DNA of 62,261 nt from JAHIVN01 sp018816645 (GCA_043816305.1 JBDRHZ010000002.1:1-62261), one strand, 5' to 3'; positions 6,827-15,600 are shown, counted from the first letter of the stretch. The notes: generated by a model from the sequence alone, not told the origin. Program-made: numbers and translations.

Positions 6827-8212
6827 CTATCTTCCTACCCCGAAATATTTATATCCAAGTTTTACAACCTGTTCCTTATCCCACTTGTTTCTTGCGTCAA
6901 GCAGATTTGGCTTCTTGAAAACTCGTTTCAACTTCTTGAAATCCAAGTCAACAAGCTCCGGCCAGTCGGTTGCAAGTATAGCAAGATCAGTTTTCTTGAG
7001 TGCGTCCGCTATGCCTTTTGCATAATAAACACTGCCATCTATATCAGCCTTTGCTTCCTGCAAAGCCTTTGGATCATATACGCTTACTGTTGCGGATTTT
7101 CGCACAAGATTGTTCACAAGCCTTATTGATGGCGAAATTCTTACATCACTTGTTCCAGGCTTGAAAGATAAACCGAGAACCGTTATTTTTTTGCCTTCGA
7201 GATCAGCTCCGAGGATTCGATGGATCTTTCTCAATACATATAAAACTTGCGAATTATTGAGGTCTACGACAGCCTTGAGAATCTTGAAATCAAAGCCTAC
7301 TTCATCAGCGTGATAGATAAGTCCCGCCGTATCTTTCGGAAAACAGCCTCCTCCCCAGCCGAGACCTGCATAAAGAAATGACTTGCCTATTCTTTCATCT
7401 CTCCCCACTCCCTCCATAACCTCCAGTATATCGGCTCCAGTTTGATCGCAAATTCTGGCAATCGAGTTCGCAAAGGAAATTTTCGTAGTAAGAAAAGCAT
7501 TTGCTGTTACTTTTATGAGCTCAGCACTTTCAAGCCCTACCGATAAGATTCTATCTTTAAATGGTGTCTCATTATGAAATACTATCTTGTTCTTATAGAT
7601 TTTAGAATATTTGGTAAACTTTTTTGTATCTATCTTCTTCGAGAATTCGTCAATAGATTTTAGAAGTCGGATAATCTTTTGTTTTGCCATTTCTGAATCG
7701 CCGCCAACGACAACTCTATCCATATTCAAGGTGTCAAAAACAGCAGAACCTTCTGCGAGAAATTCTGGACAGCTGACAACGTGAAACTTCTTATTTCCTG
7801 CCCCGTTTTTGAGAATTCTTTCCAGTCTTCTTCCAGTTCCCACAGGAACAGTGCTTTTTTGAACTATTACTAGGTCGTCTATCATGTACTTTTGAATAGA
7901 AGTCCCGGCCGAATAAATATAAGAGAGATCTACACTTCCATCTCCTTTCGAGGGTGTTCCGACACAGATAATCGCTATTTCACTTTGGGGAATCGCATCC
8001 CGATATCTTGTGGTTGGAATTAATTTCTTTGATTTAATCGCTTCTGATATCAGCTTATCAAGCCAAGGTTCATAGAAGTGGGATCTACCTTTCTTTATCG
8101 TTTCAATTTTCTTTGAATCAACATCGATACAATAAACTTTGTTGCCTGCTGCTGCTAGAAGTGCCCCTGTGGTAAGACCTACGTAGCCTGTTCCAACTAT
8201 TGATACTGTCAT
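6827..8212 (-). CDS. UDP-glucose 6-dehydrogenase
   Basis: This 461-residue enzyme oxidises UDP-glucose (or a similar UDP-hexose) to the uronic acid. It shows the N-terminal Rossmann motif IVGTGYVGLTTGALLA, the ICVGTPS segment, the substrate-binding EFLAEGSA, and the catalytic cysteine (residue 290) in GWGGGCFPKDT. The C-terminal domain has LGLSFKPGTSDVR and DPKA. Length is normal for the family. It precedes, divergently, the UbiA-type gene, with about 126 bases between them. The UDP-glucuronate made would serve surface polysaccharide synthesis. The paralogous UDP-ManNAc dehydrogenase is the main alternative, but the overall motif set favours Ugd. Confidence 0.93.
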   Translation of the reverse strand: MTVSIVGTGYVGLTTGALLAAAGNKVYCIDVDSKKIETIKKGRSHFYEPWLDKLISEAIKSKKLIPTTRYRDAIPQSEIAIICVGTPSKGDGSVDLSYIYSAGTSIQKYMIDDLVIVQKSTVPVGTGRRLERILKNGAGNKKFHVVSCPEFLAEGSAVFDTLNMDRVVVGGDSEMAKQKIIRLLKSIDEFSKKIDTKKFTKYSKIYKNKIVFHNETPFKDRILSVGLESAELIKVTANAFLTTKISFANSIARICDQTGADILEVMEGVGRDERIGKSFLYAGLGWGGGCFPKDTAGLIYHADEVGFDFKILKAVVDLNNSQVLYVLRKIHRILGADLEGKKITVLGLSFKPGTSDVRISPSIRLVNNLVRKSATVSVYDPKALQEAKADIDGSVYYAKGIADALKKTDLAILATDWPELVDLDFKKLKRVFKKPNLLDARNKWDKEQVVKLGYKYFGVGR

Positions 8213-8338
8213 TTATCTACCTGGTAAAAAATAATTTGCAAACGAATTTCCAAAAACTTCTATTTGTTGTAAAATCACCTAGCTATTTAAAGTCAATCAG
8301 GAAAGAGACAGTATTTGAAACGTTCATTATTATTTCAT

Positions 8339-9205
8339 ATGACTACATTCAAGGCAATCATAAAATCACTCAGGCCAAAGCAGTGGGTAAAGAATATATT
8401 TGTTTTTTCAGCACTGGTTTTTGCTGTAGAATTTACAAATATCAGATCGCTCACACTTGCTGTATGTGCCTTCTTCCTATTCTCTTTTACTGCCAGCAGT
8501 ATATATATCATCAACGATCTAGTAGACTTCGAGAACGACAGAAAACATCCCAAGAAAAAGTTTAGACCTATTGCATCAGGAGAACTTAGCAAGGGAATAG
8601 CAATAATTATTAGTTTAATTCTAGGAGTTTCATCTATTATCACGGCATTGGTGATTCACCCTCTGTTTGCTCTAATCCTTCTATTCTACGTGATTAACAA
8701 TCTGTTGTACTCTTACTTTTTCAAACATGTTGTGATAGTCGATATCATAATGGTTGCAACAGGTTTTGTGCTTCGAGCCGTGGGAGGGGCTATAGTTATC
8801 AATGTTTCGATCTCATCTTGGTTTCTCGTAATCACGTTTCTGCTTACACTATTCCTTGCGATTATGAAAAGGAGGCAGGAGTTTGTCGAGATATCCAAGA
8901 ATGGAGGTGAAAAGAGGAAAGTTCTGGATCACTATAGCATGGAAATGCTCGATCAGATGGCAAATATCATTATCCCTGCGGTCCTTGTGAGCTATGTGTT
9001 CTATACTTTCAACACTTTTCATACTCAATATTTCATTTTCACTATTCCATTAGTGATTTATGGAATTTTCAGATACTTGTACCTTGTTCACAAAAAGGAT
9101 CTGGGTGAAAGTCCGACAGAAACTTTGTTGACAGATTTTCCTCTAGCACTCGTTGTAATAATGTGGGGACTTGTATCGATGGTTCTGTTATATTTTTTTG
9201 AATGA
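8339..9205 (+). CDS. UbiA-type prenyltransferase, decaprenyl-phosphate phosphoribosyltransferase-like
   Basis: The 288-residue polytopic protein starts at the ATG at 8339 (MTTFKAIIKSLRPKQWVKN); an in-frame TTG at 8315 is less likely. The LRPKQWVKN start, then YIINDLVDFENDR with the Asp-rich metal site, and KKFRPIASGEL, are the pattern of decaprenyl-phosphate 5-phosphoribosyltransferases (Rv3806c/UbiA group). These transfer phosphoribose from PRPP to a polyprenyl phosphate. PRPP synthetase lies 1.7 kb downstream on the same strand, with an SMR-type carrier between, which supports that role. Eight or nine membrane helices are likely. The stop is followed after two bases by repeat array A7. Confidence 0.85.
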   Translation: MTTFKAIIKSLRPKQWVKNIFVFSALVFAVEFTNIRSLTLAVCAFFLFSFTASSIYIINDLVDFENDRKHPKKKFRPIASGELSKGIAIIISLILGVSSIITALVIHPLFALILLFYVINNLLYSYFFKHVVIVDIIMVATGFVLRAVGGAIVINVSISSWFLVITFLLTLFLAIMKRRQEFVEISKNGGEKRKVLDHYSMEMLDQMANIIIPAVLVSYVFYTFNTFHTQYFIFTIPLVIYGIFRYLYLVHKKDLGESPTETLLTDFPLALVVIMWGLVSMVLLYFFE

Positions 9206-9207
9206 GG

Positions 9208-9295
9208 ACGATTGTATGACTATTGTCAAACTATTGTTTTACCATTGTTAAACCATCGTTAAACAATTGTCCAACAATGGTATTACAATCGTTGG
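9208..9295. repeat. Phased palindromic repeat array A7 (8 units of 11 bp)
   Basis: Eight perfectly phased units start at 9208, 9219, 9230, 9241, 9252, 9263, 9274 and 9285. All eight fit ACNATNGTNNN without exception; only positions 3 and 6 of the core and the three spacer bases vary. The array fills most of the 117-base gap between the UbiA gene and the DUF362 gene. It lies 5.3 kb from the other six arrays. Confidence 0.95.
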
Positions 9296-9322
9296 TTACT
9301 AGTTTACTTCAGTACAGGAAAA

Positions 9323-10429
9323 ATGACCAAACCAAAAGTAGCGGTCTTGAGAACAAAACCGGAAACAGTGCTTGATGATTACGAAAAACTTATGCAGCTT
9401 GCTGACTTTGAGGAAGAGATGCCAAAGGATAAGGAAGTAATTCTCAAAGATAACATTTCCTGGCACTATCCGATGCCTTCAGCAAATACTACTCCTTGGC
9501 AGCTTGAGGGAGTTACCCGAGCCTTGAAAAATGCTGGATATGAAAAAGTTTCTTGTGTGCAGAATCAAACGGTAGTAACAAATGCTTTTAAGGGTGAAGA
9601 TTTGAATAAGTACAAGGACATTTTCAAGAAGTATCACATTCCGGTTTTGTTTAACTTCAAGGACGATGAAATAAAGTGGGAAGTTTATGAACCCAAAGCC
9701 AAGATGAATGTTCTCCACAAAATCTTTCCGGAGGGTATTCGTATCCCGGAGTACTTTAAGGGCAAAAGCATCATTCATCTCCCTACGGTAAAGTGTCACA
9801 TTTATACTACTACCACCGGGGCGATGAAGAATGCATTCGGAGGACTGTTGACGAAGAAAAGACATTATACTCATACACATATTCACGAGACTTTGGTTGA
9901 CCTTTTAGCTATACAAAAGGAGATTCATTCGGGGATATTTGCAGTAATGGATGGAACAATGGCTGGCAATGGTCCTGGGCCTCGAACTCTTATTCCGGAA
10001 GAGAAGAATGTTATCCTTGCAAGCTGTGATCAAGTGGCGATTGATGCTATCTCGGCTAGTATGATGGGTTTCGATCCTATGAAGATAAAGTATATTCGCA
10101 TGGCGCATGAGCAGGGGTTGGGAGTTGGAAATCCTAGTGAGATAGAAATTATTGGAGACCTCGATGCAGCAAAGGAGAATTGGAAGTTCGAAGTTGGGAC
10201 AACGATGCATAAAAAGCTTGCCTGGCTTGGATGGTATGGACCAACAAAATTTCTTCAGAAGCTCATTTTTCATACACCAATCGTGAATATCCCTATTCTA
10301 TGGTCCGAGGTGTATCATGACTATTACAGATGGAATGTAAAAGAAAAGAAGATTTTCAAAGAGTGGCTGAAGAATTCTGATTGGGGAAAAATGTTTGCCA
10401 GGTATGAGCCAAAAACAAATGTGGATTAA
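9323..10429 (+). CDS. DUF362 domain protein
   Basis: A 368-residue cytoplasmic protein of the DUF362 family. Visible family blocks are LKDNISWHYPMPSANTTPWQ, IIHLPTVKCHIYTTTTGAMK followed by NAFGGLL, and the VMDGTMAGNGPGPR segment. Many DUF362 proteins carry a ferredoxin-type Fe-S module; here only scattered cysteines are present and no CxxCxxC cluster is seen, so this is the non-ferredoxin form. The reaction is unknown. It starts 28 bases after array A7 and lies between UbiA and the SMR carrier on the same strand. This suggests, but does not show, a link to polyprenyl-phosphate sugar metabolism. Confidence 0.8.
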   Translation: MTKPKVAVLRTKPETVLDDYEKLMQLADFEEEMPKDKEVILKDNISWHYPMPSANTTPWQLEGVTRALKNAGYEKVSCVQNQTVVTNAFKGEDLNKYKDIFKKYHIPVLFNFKDDEIKWEVYEPKAKMNVLHKIFPEGIRIPEYFKGKSIIHLPTVKCHIYTTTTGAMKNAFGGLLTKKRHYTHTHIHETLVDLLAIQKEIHSGIFAVMDGTMAGNGPGPRTLIPEEKNVILASCDQVAIDAISASMMGFDPMKIKYIRMAHEQGLGVGNPSEIEIIGDLDAAKENWKFEVGTTMHKKLAWLGWYGPTKFLQKLIFHTPIVNIPILWSEVYHDYYRWNVKEKKIFKEWLKNSDWGKMFARYEPKTNVD

Positions 10430-10470
10430 AACGGCGGTAAGTTCCTTATATAAATAATTATCTGCTTCAA

Positions 10471-10854
10471 ATGGGAAACATCATTTACTGGGTTTTGTTA
10501 GGACTGTTTGCGCTGTCAAATACAGCTGGCGGGCTTCTTATGAAAGCCGGTTCGAGCAAGGTAGCTTTTGGCGAGGGACAGGCTCTTGTGGAGACTGTGA
10601 AGACAATGGCAACAAACTGGCAGTTGATACTGGGAGTTTGTTTTTATGGGTTCAGTTTTGTGCTTTCTACACTGGTCTACACAAAAATAAATTTGAATAT
10701 AGCGTATCCAATCATGCTGGCATCGTCGTTCTTACTGGTATCAGTATCTTCGGTATTTTTGTTTAGCGAGAAATTTAGTACAGTTCAGATATTTGGTTCG
10801 GTCCTTGTAATTATTGGTATCGTGATGGTGGCTGTGAATATGAAAACTAGTTAA
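10471..10854 (+). CDS. SMR/EmrE-like four-helix membrane carrier
   Basis: A 127-residue protein with four membrane helices and the small multidrug resistance pattern: NTAGGLLMKAGS in helix 1, INLNIAYPIMLASSFLLVS in helix 3, and GSVLVIIGIVMVAV at the end. The usual membrane glutamate of EmrE is not in helix 1, which favours a lipid-sugar flippase of the ArnE/ArnF kind over a drug pump. It lies 8 bases upstream of prs and downstream of the UbiA gene, so flipping of a polyprenyl-phosphate pentose is a plausible role. That assignment is inference from context. Confidence 0.75.
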   Translation: MGNIIYWVLLGLFALSNTAGGLLMKAGSSKVAFGEGQALVETVKTMATNWQLILGVCFYGFSFVLSTLVYTKINLNIAYPIMLASSFLLVSVSSVFLFSEKFSTVQIFGSVLVIIGIVMVAVNMKTS

Positions 10855-10862
10855 GAATTCAA

Positions 10863-11780
10863 ATGTCAAAACTCAAAGATAAAAACCACATTCTCATTTC
10901 AGGTTCATCGAATCGTCCATTAGCAGGAAAAGTCGCGAAAGGGTTAGGAGAGAAACTTGGAAGTATTGAACTTGAAGAGTTCCCAAATGGTGAGTTGAGA
11001 GTGCGTATCCTCGAGGAGGTGAAAGGAAAAATCGTTTTTATCCTTCAATCAGCCATCTTTCCCGCTGAAAGGCATATTCTGGAAATGGCCCTCATCGCAG
11101 ATGCAGTAAAAAGAAGTGGTGCAAAAAAGATAGTTGCAATAATTACCTGGTTCGGATACTCAGCTCAGGATAAAATCTTTCGTGAAGGAGAGCCCCTTTC
11201 TTCTGAAGTTGTAATAAAAATGTTAGAATCTACTTCAATTGATGAATTTGCAACTATTGATATTCATTCACCTTTAGTATTGAAGATGTTTTCAAAGAAA
11301 GTCTATAACCTGAGTGCGGCTACTGTTTTCATAGATCACTTTAACGGAAAACTTTCTCGGGATTGGGTGGCAGTTGCTCTGGATAGGGGAGCGGTTGAAA
11401 GGTCGGAGGAATTTGCAAAGGCGCTATCATTACCTCTTGTTAAATTTGATAAGACACGTGACAGAAGGAGCGGTGAAGTTACATTTCATAAACTAACGGG
11501 GGAAGTTAGGGGCAAGAATGTCATCTCGTTTGATGATTTTGTTAGTACTGGGGGTACGAGATTAAGGGGAAGTAAGTTTCTGAAGGATGAAGGAGCAAGA
11601 AGATATTACGATTGTGTTACCCATTTGATTGTTCCAGCTACGACAAAGAAGTTGGAGAAAAGCAGCATAGATAAAATGTTTATAACGGACTCTATATTAC
11701 TGGATAAGAAGTGGAAGTATAGAGGATTAAAAATTTTAAGTGTGGCTCCAATAATATCAGAATTCATAGGCAAATATTAG
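10863..11780 (+). CDS. prs: Ribose-phosphate pyrophosphokinase (PRPP synthetase)
   Basis: A 305-residue enzyme making PRPP from ribose 5-phosphate and ATP. Visible are the N-terminal ISGSSNRPLAGKVA, FPNGELRVRI, WFGYSAQDKIFREGEPLSS (catalytic flexible region) and the PRPP loop FDDFVSTGGT. The loop begins ISFDD instead of the usual VVDD, and the overall sequence is closer to archaeal-type enzymes. PRPP is the substrate of the UbiA-type phosphoribosyltransferase three genes upstream and is also needed for nucleotide synthesis. The gap to the carrier gene is 8 bases, so the two are probably cotranscribed. A truncated RpiB-like gene (ribose 5-phosphate supply) follows. Confidence 0.93.
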   Translation: MSKLKDKNHILISGSSNRPLAGKVAKGLGEKLGSIELEEFPNGELRVRILEEVKGKIVFILQSAIFPAERHILEMALIADAVKRSGAKKIVAIITWFGYSAQDKIFREGEPLSSEVVIKMLESTSIDEFATIDIHSPLVLKMFSKKVYNLSAATVFIDHFNGKLSRDWVAVALDRGAVERSEEFAKALSLPLVKFDKTRDRRSGEVTFHKLTGEVRGKNVISFDDFVSTGGTRLRGSKFLKDEGARRYYDCVTHLIVPATTKKLEKSSIDKMFITDSILLDKKWKYRGLKILSVAPIISEFIGKY

Positions 11781-11814
11781 TTTTTACAGTTTTAAATTAG
11801 TTGTAAGTAAGAGC

Positions 11815-12054
11815 ATGATTTACTTAGGTGCAGATACAAAGGCCCATAAGCAGATTCTTTTTGTTATAGAATGGCTAGAGAAAAATATGATGAAATACAA
11901 GCAACTGGGGGCTAAGGATGAAGTTAAAGCTGTTGATATTACTGATTTTGTGAGGGATTTAACTTTGAAAGTTGCAGAAGATTTTGGGAATAGGGGAATA
12001 ATGATGTGTGGTACTGGACTTAGATATTTAAAAGAGCCATTGTGTATTTATTGA
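11815..12054 (+). pseudogene. Truncated ribose-5-phosphate isomerase B-like gene
   Basis: The 79 residues begin MIYLGADTKAHKQILFVIEWLE and include GNRGIMMCGTG. This matches the first half of RpiB/LacAB isomerases (GADHAG start; CGTGIG loop with the catalytic cysteine). The reading then breaks off to LRYLKEPLCIY and stops, about half the usual 145 residues. The neighbouring frames do not continue the family sequence. The His of the GADHAG motif is also changed (GADTKA). It is therefore probably a non-functional remnant lying between prs and the Nudix gene, although a short functional peptide cannot be excluded. Confidence 0.55.
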
Positions 12055-12079
12055 GCCGCTAATATCGATTCTGTAGAAA

Positions 12080-13231
12080 ATGTCGAAGATTAAAAAATGG
12101 AAAATTATATCGATAGATGATGTTTCTCCTAGTCCTAGGTTTCCTATCTTTAGGAAGACTTTTCAATTGCCAAACGGAAAGATATTTGATGATTACTATA
12201 CAAGCCGTCTAGGAAACGTTGCGATGGTTGTCCCAATAACAAAGAGTGGAGAAGTGATTTTTGTCCGGAAGTATAAACATGGGGTTGAGGAGATTCTCCT
12301 TGGATTTCCGGCCAGACGCATAAAGAATGGTTGCAGGAGCAAAGAGGCTGCTAGAGATGAATTGTTAGAAGAAACTGGGATTCAAGCTCGTAATCTTCAA
12401 TATCTGGGTAAGGTATACCCGGCTCCTGTCAAAGGCTCAACTAGTGTTTTTATTTACCTTGCCAAAGATGTCGAAGTTACAAGGCAGCAGGATTTTGACT
12501 CAATAGAGGATATTGAAATCCATAAGCTAAAATTTTCAGATGTATTGACACTTATCAGAAAAGGGGAGATCAAAGGTTCGGATACCATAGCTGCTATAGC
12601 GATTGCAAGTATAAAATTTCCTAATCTGCTGAAAATCTCAAATCCCTGCTGTGATAAAGTAAGCCTTTCAGAAAGTAGGAAATTGAAGAGGTGGGAAGTT
12701 GTATCTGAAGAAGATGTCTCGCCGAGTCACTGGTACCCAGTATACAAACAGAAGATCAGACTGCCGGACGGAAGCATTATCGATGACTACTACGCCAGCA
12801 GGTATAAAAATGCCAGCATGATTCTTCCAATTACTAAAGAAAAAGAGATTATTTTTGAGAGACAATATAGGCAAGGTGTTGACGATATTCTTGTAGAGTT
12901 GCCCGCTGGGGAAATAAGAGGCAATATCAGTCCTGAAGATACAGCTCGAATGGAACTGGATGAAGAGACGGGTATAGTATCAGAGAATTTGATATATCTT
13001 GGGGAAGTGTATCAGGCACCGACAAAAAGTTCTGTTAGAATGAAGGGTTATCTTGCAGAGGATGTTGTAATATCTAAAGCGCAGAATCTTGAAGAAACTG
13101 AGGATATTGAAATTCTGAAGATTCCAGTATTTAAGATCTTCGAATACATACAAAAGGGCAGAATACAGAATTCAGATACTATTGCGATGTTGTTTATGGC
13201 CAAGTTAAAATTCCCAGCCCTTTTTGTCTAG
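12080..13231 (+). CDS. Tandem Nudix-domain protein with both Nudix boxes altered
   Basis: A 383-residue protein made of two similar halves, residues about 1-185 and 197-383. Each half opens with W(K/E)(I/V)(I/V)S followed by DVSPS and has the beta-strand layout of ADP-ribose pyrophosphatase-type Nudix hydrolases. The Nudix box GX5EX7REUXEEXGU is incomplete twice. The first copy reads PARRIKNGC then AARDELLEETGI (Gly to Arg, Glu to Cys, Arg to Asp). The second reads PAGEIRGNI then ARMELDEETGI (first Glu to Ile, Arg to Met). The metal-binding ELxEE glutamates remain in both. It is thus either a weakened hydrolase or a nucleotide-sugar-binding protein. The closely similar halves show a gene duplication and fusion. 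Confidence 0.8.
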   Translation: MSKIKKWKIISIDDVSPSPRFPIFRKTFQLPNGKIFDDYYTSRLGNVAMVVPITKSGEVIFVRKYKHGVEEILLGFPARRIKNGCRSKEAARDELLEETGIQARNLQYLGKVYPAPVKGSTSVFIYLAKDVEVTRQQDFDSIEDIEIHKLKFSDVLTLIRKGEIKGSDTIAAIAIASIKFPNLLKISNPCCDKVSLSESRKLKRWEVVSEEDVSPSHWYPVYKQKIRLPDGSIIDDYYASRYKNASMILPITKEKEIIFERQYRQGVDDILVELPAGEIRGNISPEDTARMELDEETGIVSENLIYLGEVYQAPTKSSVRMKGYLAEDVVISKAQNLEETEDIEILKIPVFKIFEYIQKGRIQNSDTIAMLFMAKLKFPALFV

Positions 13232-13272
13232 ATAGGAATCCTAAAGAACGCAAGGATAAAGTTATTGTTTGT

Positions 13273-15600
13273 CTACTCAAATACACAACTCTGCACACAC
13301 TGTTGAGTGCAGTAATATCCAGCATCGGGTGGACAATTTGAGTCACATTCATTCACTGTCCCTCTATAGTCGGTACATTGGCTTGTGCTGATGTCGAAAC
13401 ACCGCCCGTCTTCGAACCAGTTTCCCTGGAAGTAATTGCATACAACTTCAGGGTCATATGTACCGGATCCGCTTATCGAAACGTAGGCTTCAGGGTTTCT
13501 ATAATCACTTGAGACTACGCGAATGCTGGAAATAATGCTGCCTTCTGTGGTAGGGTTGAAGATGACAATAAAACTACAGCTTTCTCCGGGTGCTATAGTG
13601 GGATCTGCTTGGCTACAGGGATTTTCACTCCCCTCAGGATTTAGATTCAGTGTGAAATCGGTTGTGTTCAAAAGTGCGATACTTGTTACATTCAGGTTGC
13701 CAGTTCCTTGATTACCGATGTAAATTTCAGTCACTTCGGAGCTTTGTCCAACAGGAACAGCATAAAAATTGTGAGCACTATTGTTGAAATAAATATCTGA
13801 TGGTAAGTCGGCACAATTATACTCATCATCCAAGGCCATCGTTGTAGGGTCAAAATCATTGCAATCTTTTTGGTCGGAGATTCCTTCTGGACAGCTGGCC
13901 GGCTTGTTTTCGGATAATCCCCAGTTGTAATAACCGTCACCGTCAGCGTCAATACATTGTATAGTTCTGCTGCTTGTATCGGATATTGGCAGAAGCAGTG
14001 CATGTGTCCATCCAATATTGGTGATTTCAGTTTTGAGATAAAGGTAGCCGTTTTCACCCCAGGTTCTGCCCCAGCTATTCTTGAATGTCCAGACAGTATC
14101 GCCATATTCGTCTGTATACCAGCCAACAAGAGTCATTGCGTGACTCCAAGAAAATACGCCTCCGCTGACTGGTCCATATTCAACGATCATTTCCTTTAAG
14201 TTGTCTTCAGTCTTGTCAGCGAATGGAATTCTCCCGCCGATTTTGACTAACTCAGTTGGATTTGAGCACTTATTATTGCATGGTAAGTCTGAGGCGGAGT
14301 AGGGGAAGCATCCCTCGTTGACTACGCCGGTGCTAGTATAATAATCCAGAGTTAAGCTTGGCCAGCCACCACTGCAGCTTCCAGCGCCACTGCAGGAAAG
14401 TGCATCTTGTTCAGACAGGTCTAGGTCAATGTGTCTGTTGTAGTATAGATTTACCAGTGCTTCTGTTGCTCCTGTTGCAGCAAATGCCCAGCAGGAGCCG
14501 CAGCCGCCCTGATTCTTGACTGATGTGATCCATCCGTTGCCTATTTCTTGAGGATCAAGGTTTCCATCGAAATAGGGTGAGGATGGATTATTAGCACCAT
14601 GCTGGTTTCTCCAGTCCCAAGTGTCAACGTAAGCAGATGCTGTACCCGATCCTTTGACAATTCCGAGAACGGATGAATTTGGTTTAATGACAGTCAAACC
14701 ACTCCTTGTGGATAATTTGTCGATGATTTTTTTGGAGGTTTTGTCCGGGCGGTTAATATTGTTTGTAACCGATCGTATAAGAAAATCGGGATGTTTTTTC
14801 AGGACGGCTCCTTTTTCGGCTATTGTTTCAAAGACACCGCCTTTGTAGAATTCGAGTCCTTGGAAATTCGGGAGTCTTCCGTCGTACATCTTTTTCTTTT
14901 GGGCGTACGTTAATTCTGAAAATGCAGTTCTTCCCGCAGTCCAGTTTAGATTATTTTTTTTGATTTCGCTATTCAATTTTTTTATCTTTTCTTCCAATAT
15001 GCGATTTCTTTCCTCTACTATACGAAGCTGGTTAATTTCGCTTGTTACTTCTGTTACATTTTTGATTTTTGTAATATTGACCTTAGCCCCTGACTCTGTC
15101 TCGACACGTAGCTTACTTGGAACTATACTGTTTAGTAGACAAGTTTCTTCACAGGCACTTTTTATACTGAATGTTTTTGATCCTTCAAGTAGAAGATATG
15201 ATTCATGTGCGAGATATTCTTTTTCATGATTATCTACAAGCACTATCCTGGCAAAGCTGTCAGCGTTCGGAAGAAGAACTTCAGCATTCACTTTCAAACC
15301 GTAGATGGGATCGTTACTTTCTAAGTTAACGGTTTCCACCCTATCATAGTATTGAGGAAGTTTTTGGGCGACCTTATAAATTTCACGACCGTATGTAAAA
15401 TCGAACTCGTTTATTGTTTGAGGTGTTGTGTCTTGTTTCTCGAATGTACCTATAAAGTCAGTGATCTTTCTCACATTCACAAGAGCTATGAACACAACAG
15501 ATATCCCCAGATATATAACAATTTTCAAAATAAGAATATTTTTTAGTGAGACCTTGGGCTGCTCGGGCTTATAGGATATTTTTGGAGAGACTTTATTCAT
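13273..15600 (-). CDS. Membrane-anchored papain-family (C1A) protease with MopE-like and Hydin-type modules
   Basis: A 775-residue protein. An N-terminal membrane anchor lies at residues about 24-44 and a helical prodomain-like region with coiled-coil potential at about 180-215. The papain catalytic domain has Gln and Cys370 in VKNQGGCGSCWAFA, His487 in SHAMTLVGW and Asn in FKNSWGRTWG. Next come the MopE-type metal-binding segments DADGDGYYNW and DCNDFDP. A beta domain of the ASPM/SPD-2/Hydin kind follows (NLNVTSIALLNTTDF, PGESCSFIVIFNP), and a cysteine-rich tail ends CTQQCVQSCVFE. It acts outside the cell membrane, and the many cysteines suggest disulfides. All catalytic residues are present. 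It stands alone between convergent neighbours. Confidence 0.9.
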   Translation of the reverse strand: MNKVSPKISYKPEQPKVSLKNILILKIVIYLGISVVFIALVNVRKITDFIGTFEKQDTTPQTINEFDFTYGREIYKVAQKLPQYYDRVETVNLESNDPIYGLKVNAEVLLPNADSFARIVLVDNHEKEYLAHESYLLLEGSKTFSIKSACEETCLLNSIVPSKLRVETESGAKVNITKIKNVTEVTSEINQLRIVEERNRILEEKIKKLNSEIKKNNLNWTAGRTAFSELTYAQKKKMYDGRLPNFQGLEFYKGGVFETIAEKGAVLKKHPDFLIRSVTNNINRPDKTSKKIIDKLSTRSGLTVIKPNSSVLGIVKGSGTASAYVDTWDWRNQHGANNPSSPYFDGNLDPQEIGNGWITSVKNQGGCGSCWAFAATGATEALVNLYYNRHIDLDLSEQDALSCSGAGSCSGGWPSLTLDYYTSTGVVNEGCFPYSASDLPCNNKCSNPTELVKIGGRIPFADKTEDNLKEMIVEYGPVSGGVFSWSHAMTLVGWYTDEYGDTVWTFKNSWGRTWGENGYLYLKTEITNIGWTHALLLPISDTSSRTIQCIDADGDGYYNWGLSENKPASCPEGISDQKDCNDFDPTTMALDDEYNCADLPSDIYFNNSAHNFYAVPVGQSSEVTEIYIGNQGTGNLNVTSIALLNTTDFTLNLNPEGSENPCSQADPTIAPGESCSFIVIFNPTTEGSIISSIRVVSSDYRNPEAYVSISGSGTYDPEVVCNYFQGNWFEDGRCFDISTSQCTDYRGTVNECDSNCPPDAGYYCTQQCVQSCVFE

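Noticed and set aside
138..9295. The 11-bp arrays as CRISPR or integron attC sites
   Set aside because: Units are 11 bp with 3-base spacers, far too short for CRISPR, and no cas genes exist. attC sites are single folded sites with an integrase; no integron integrase is seen and no conserved attC core.
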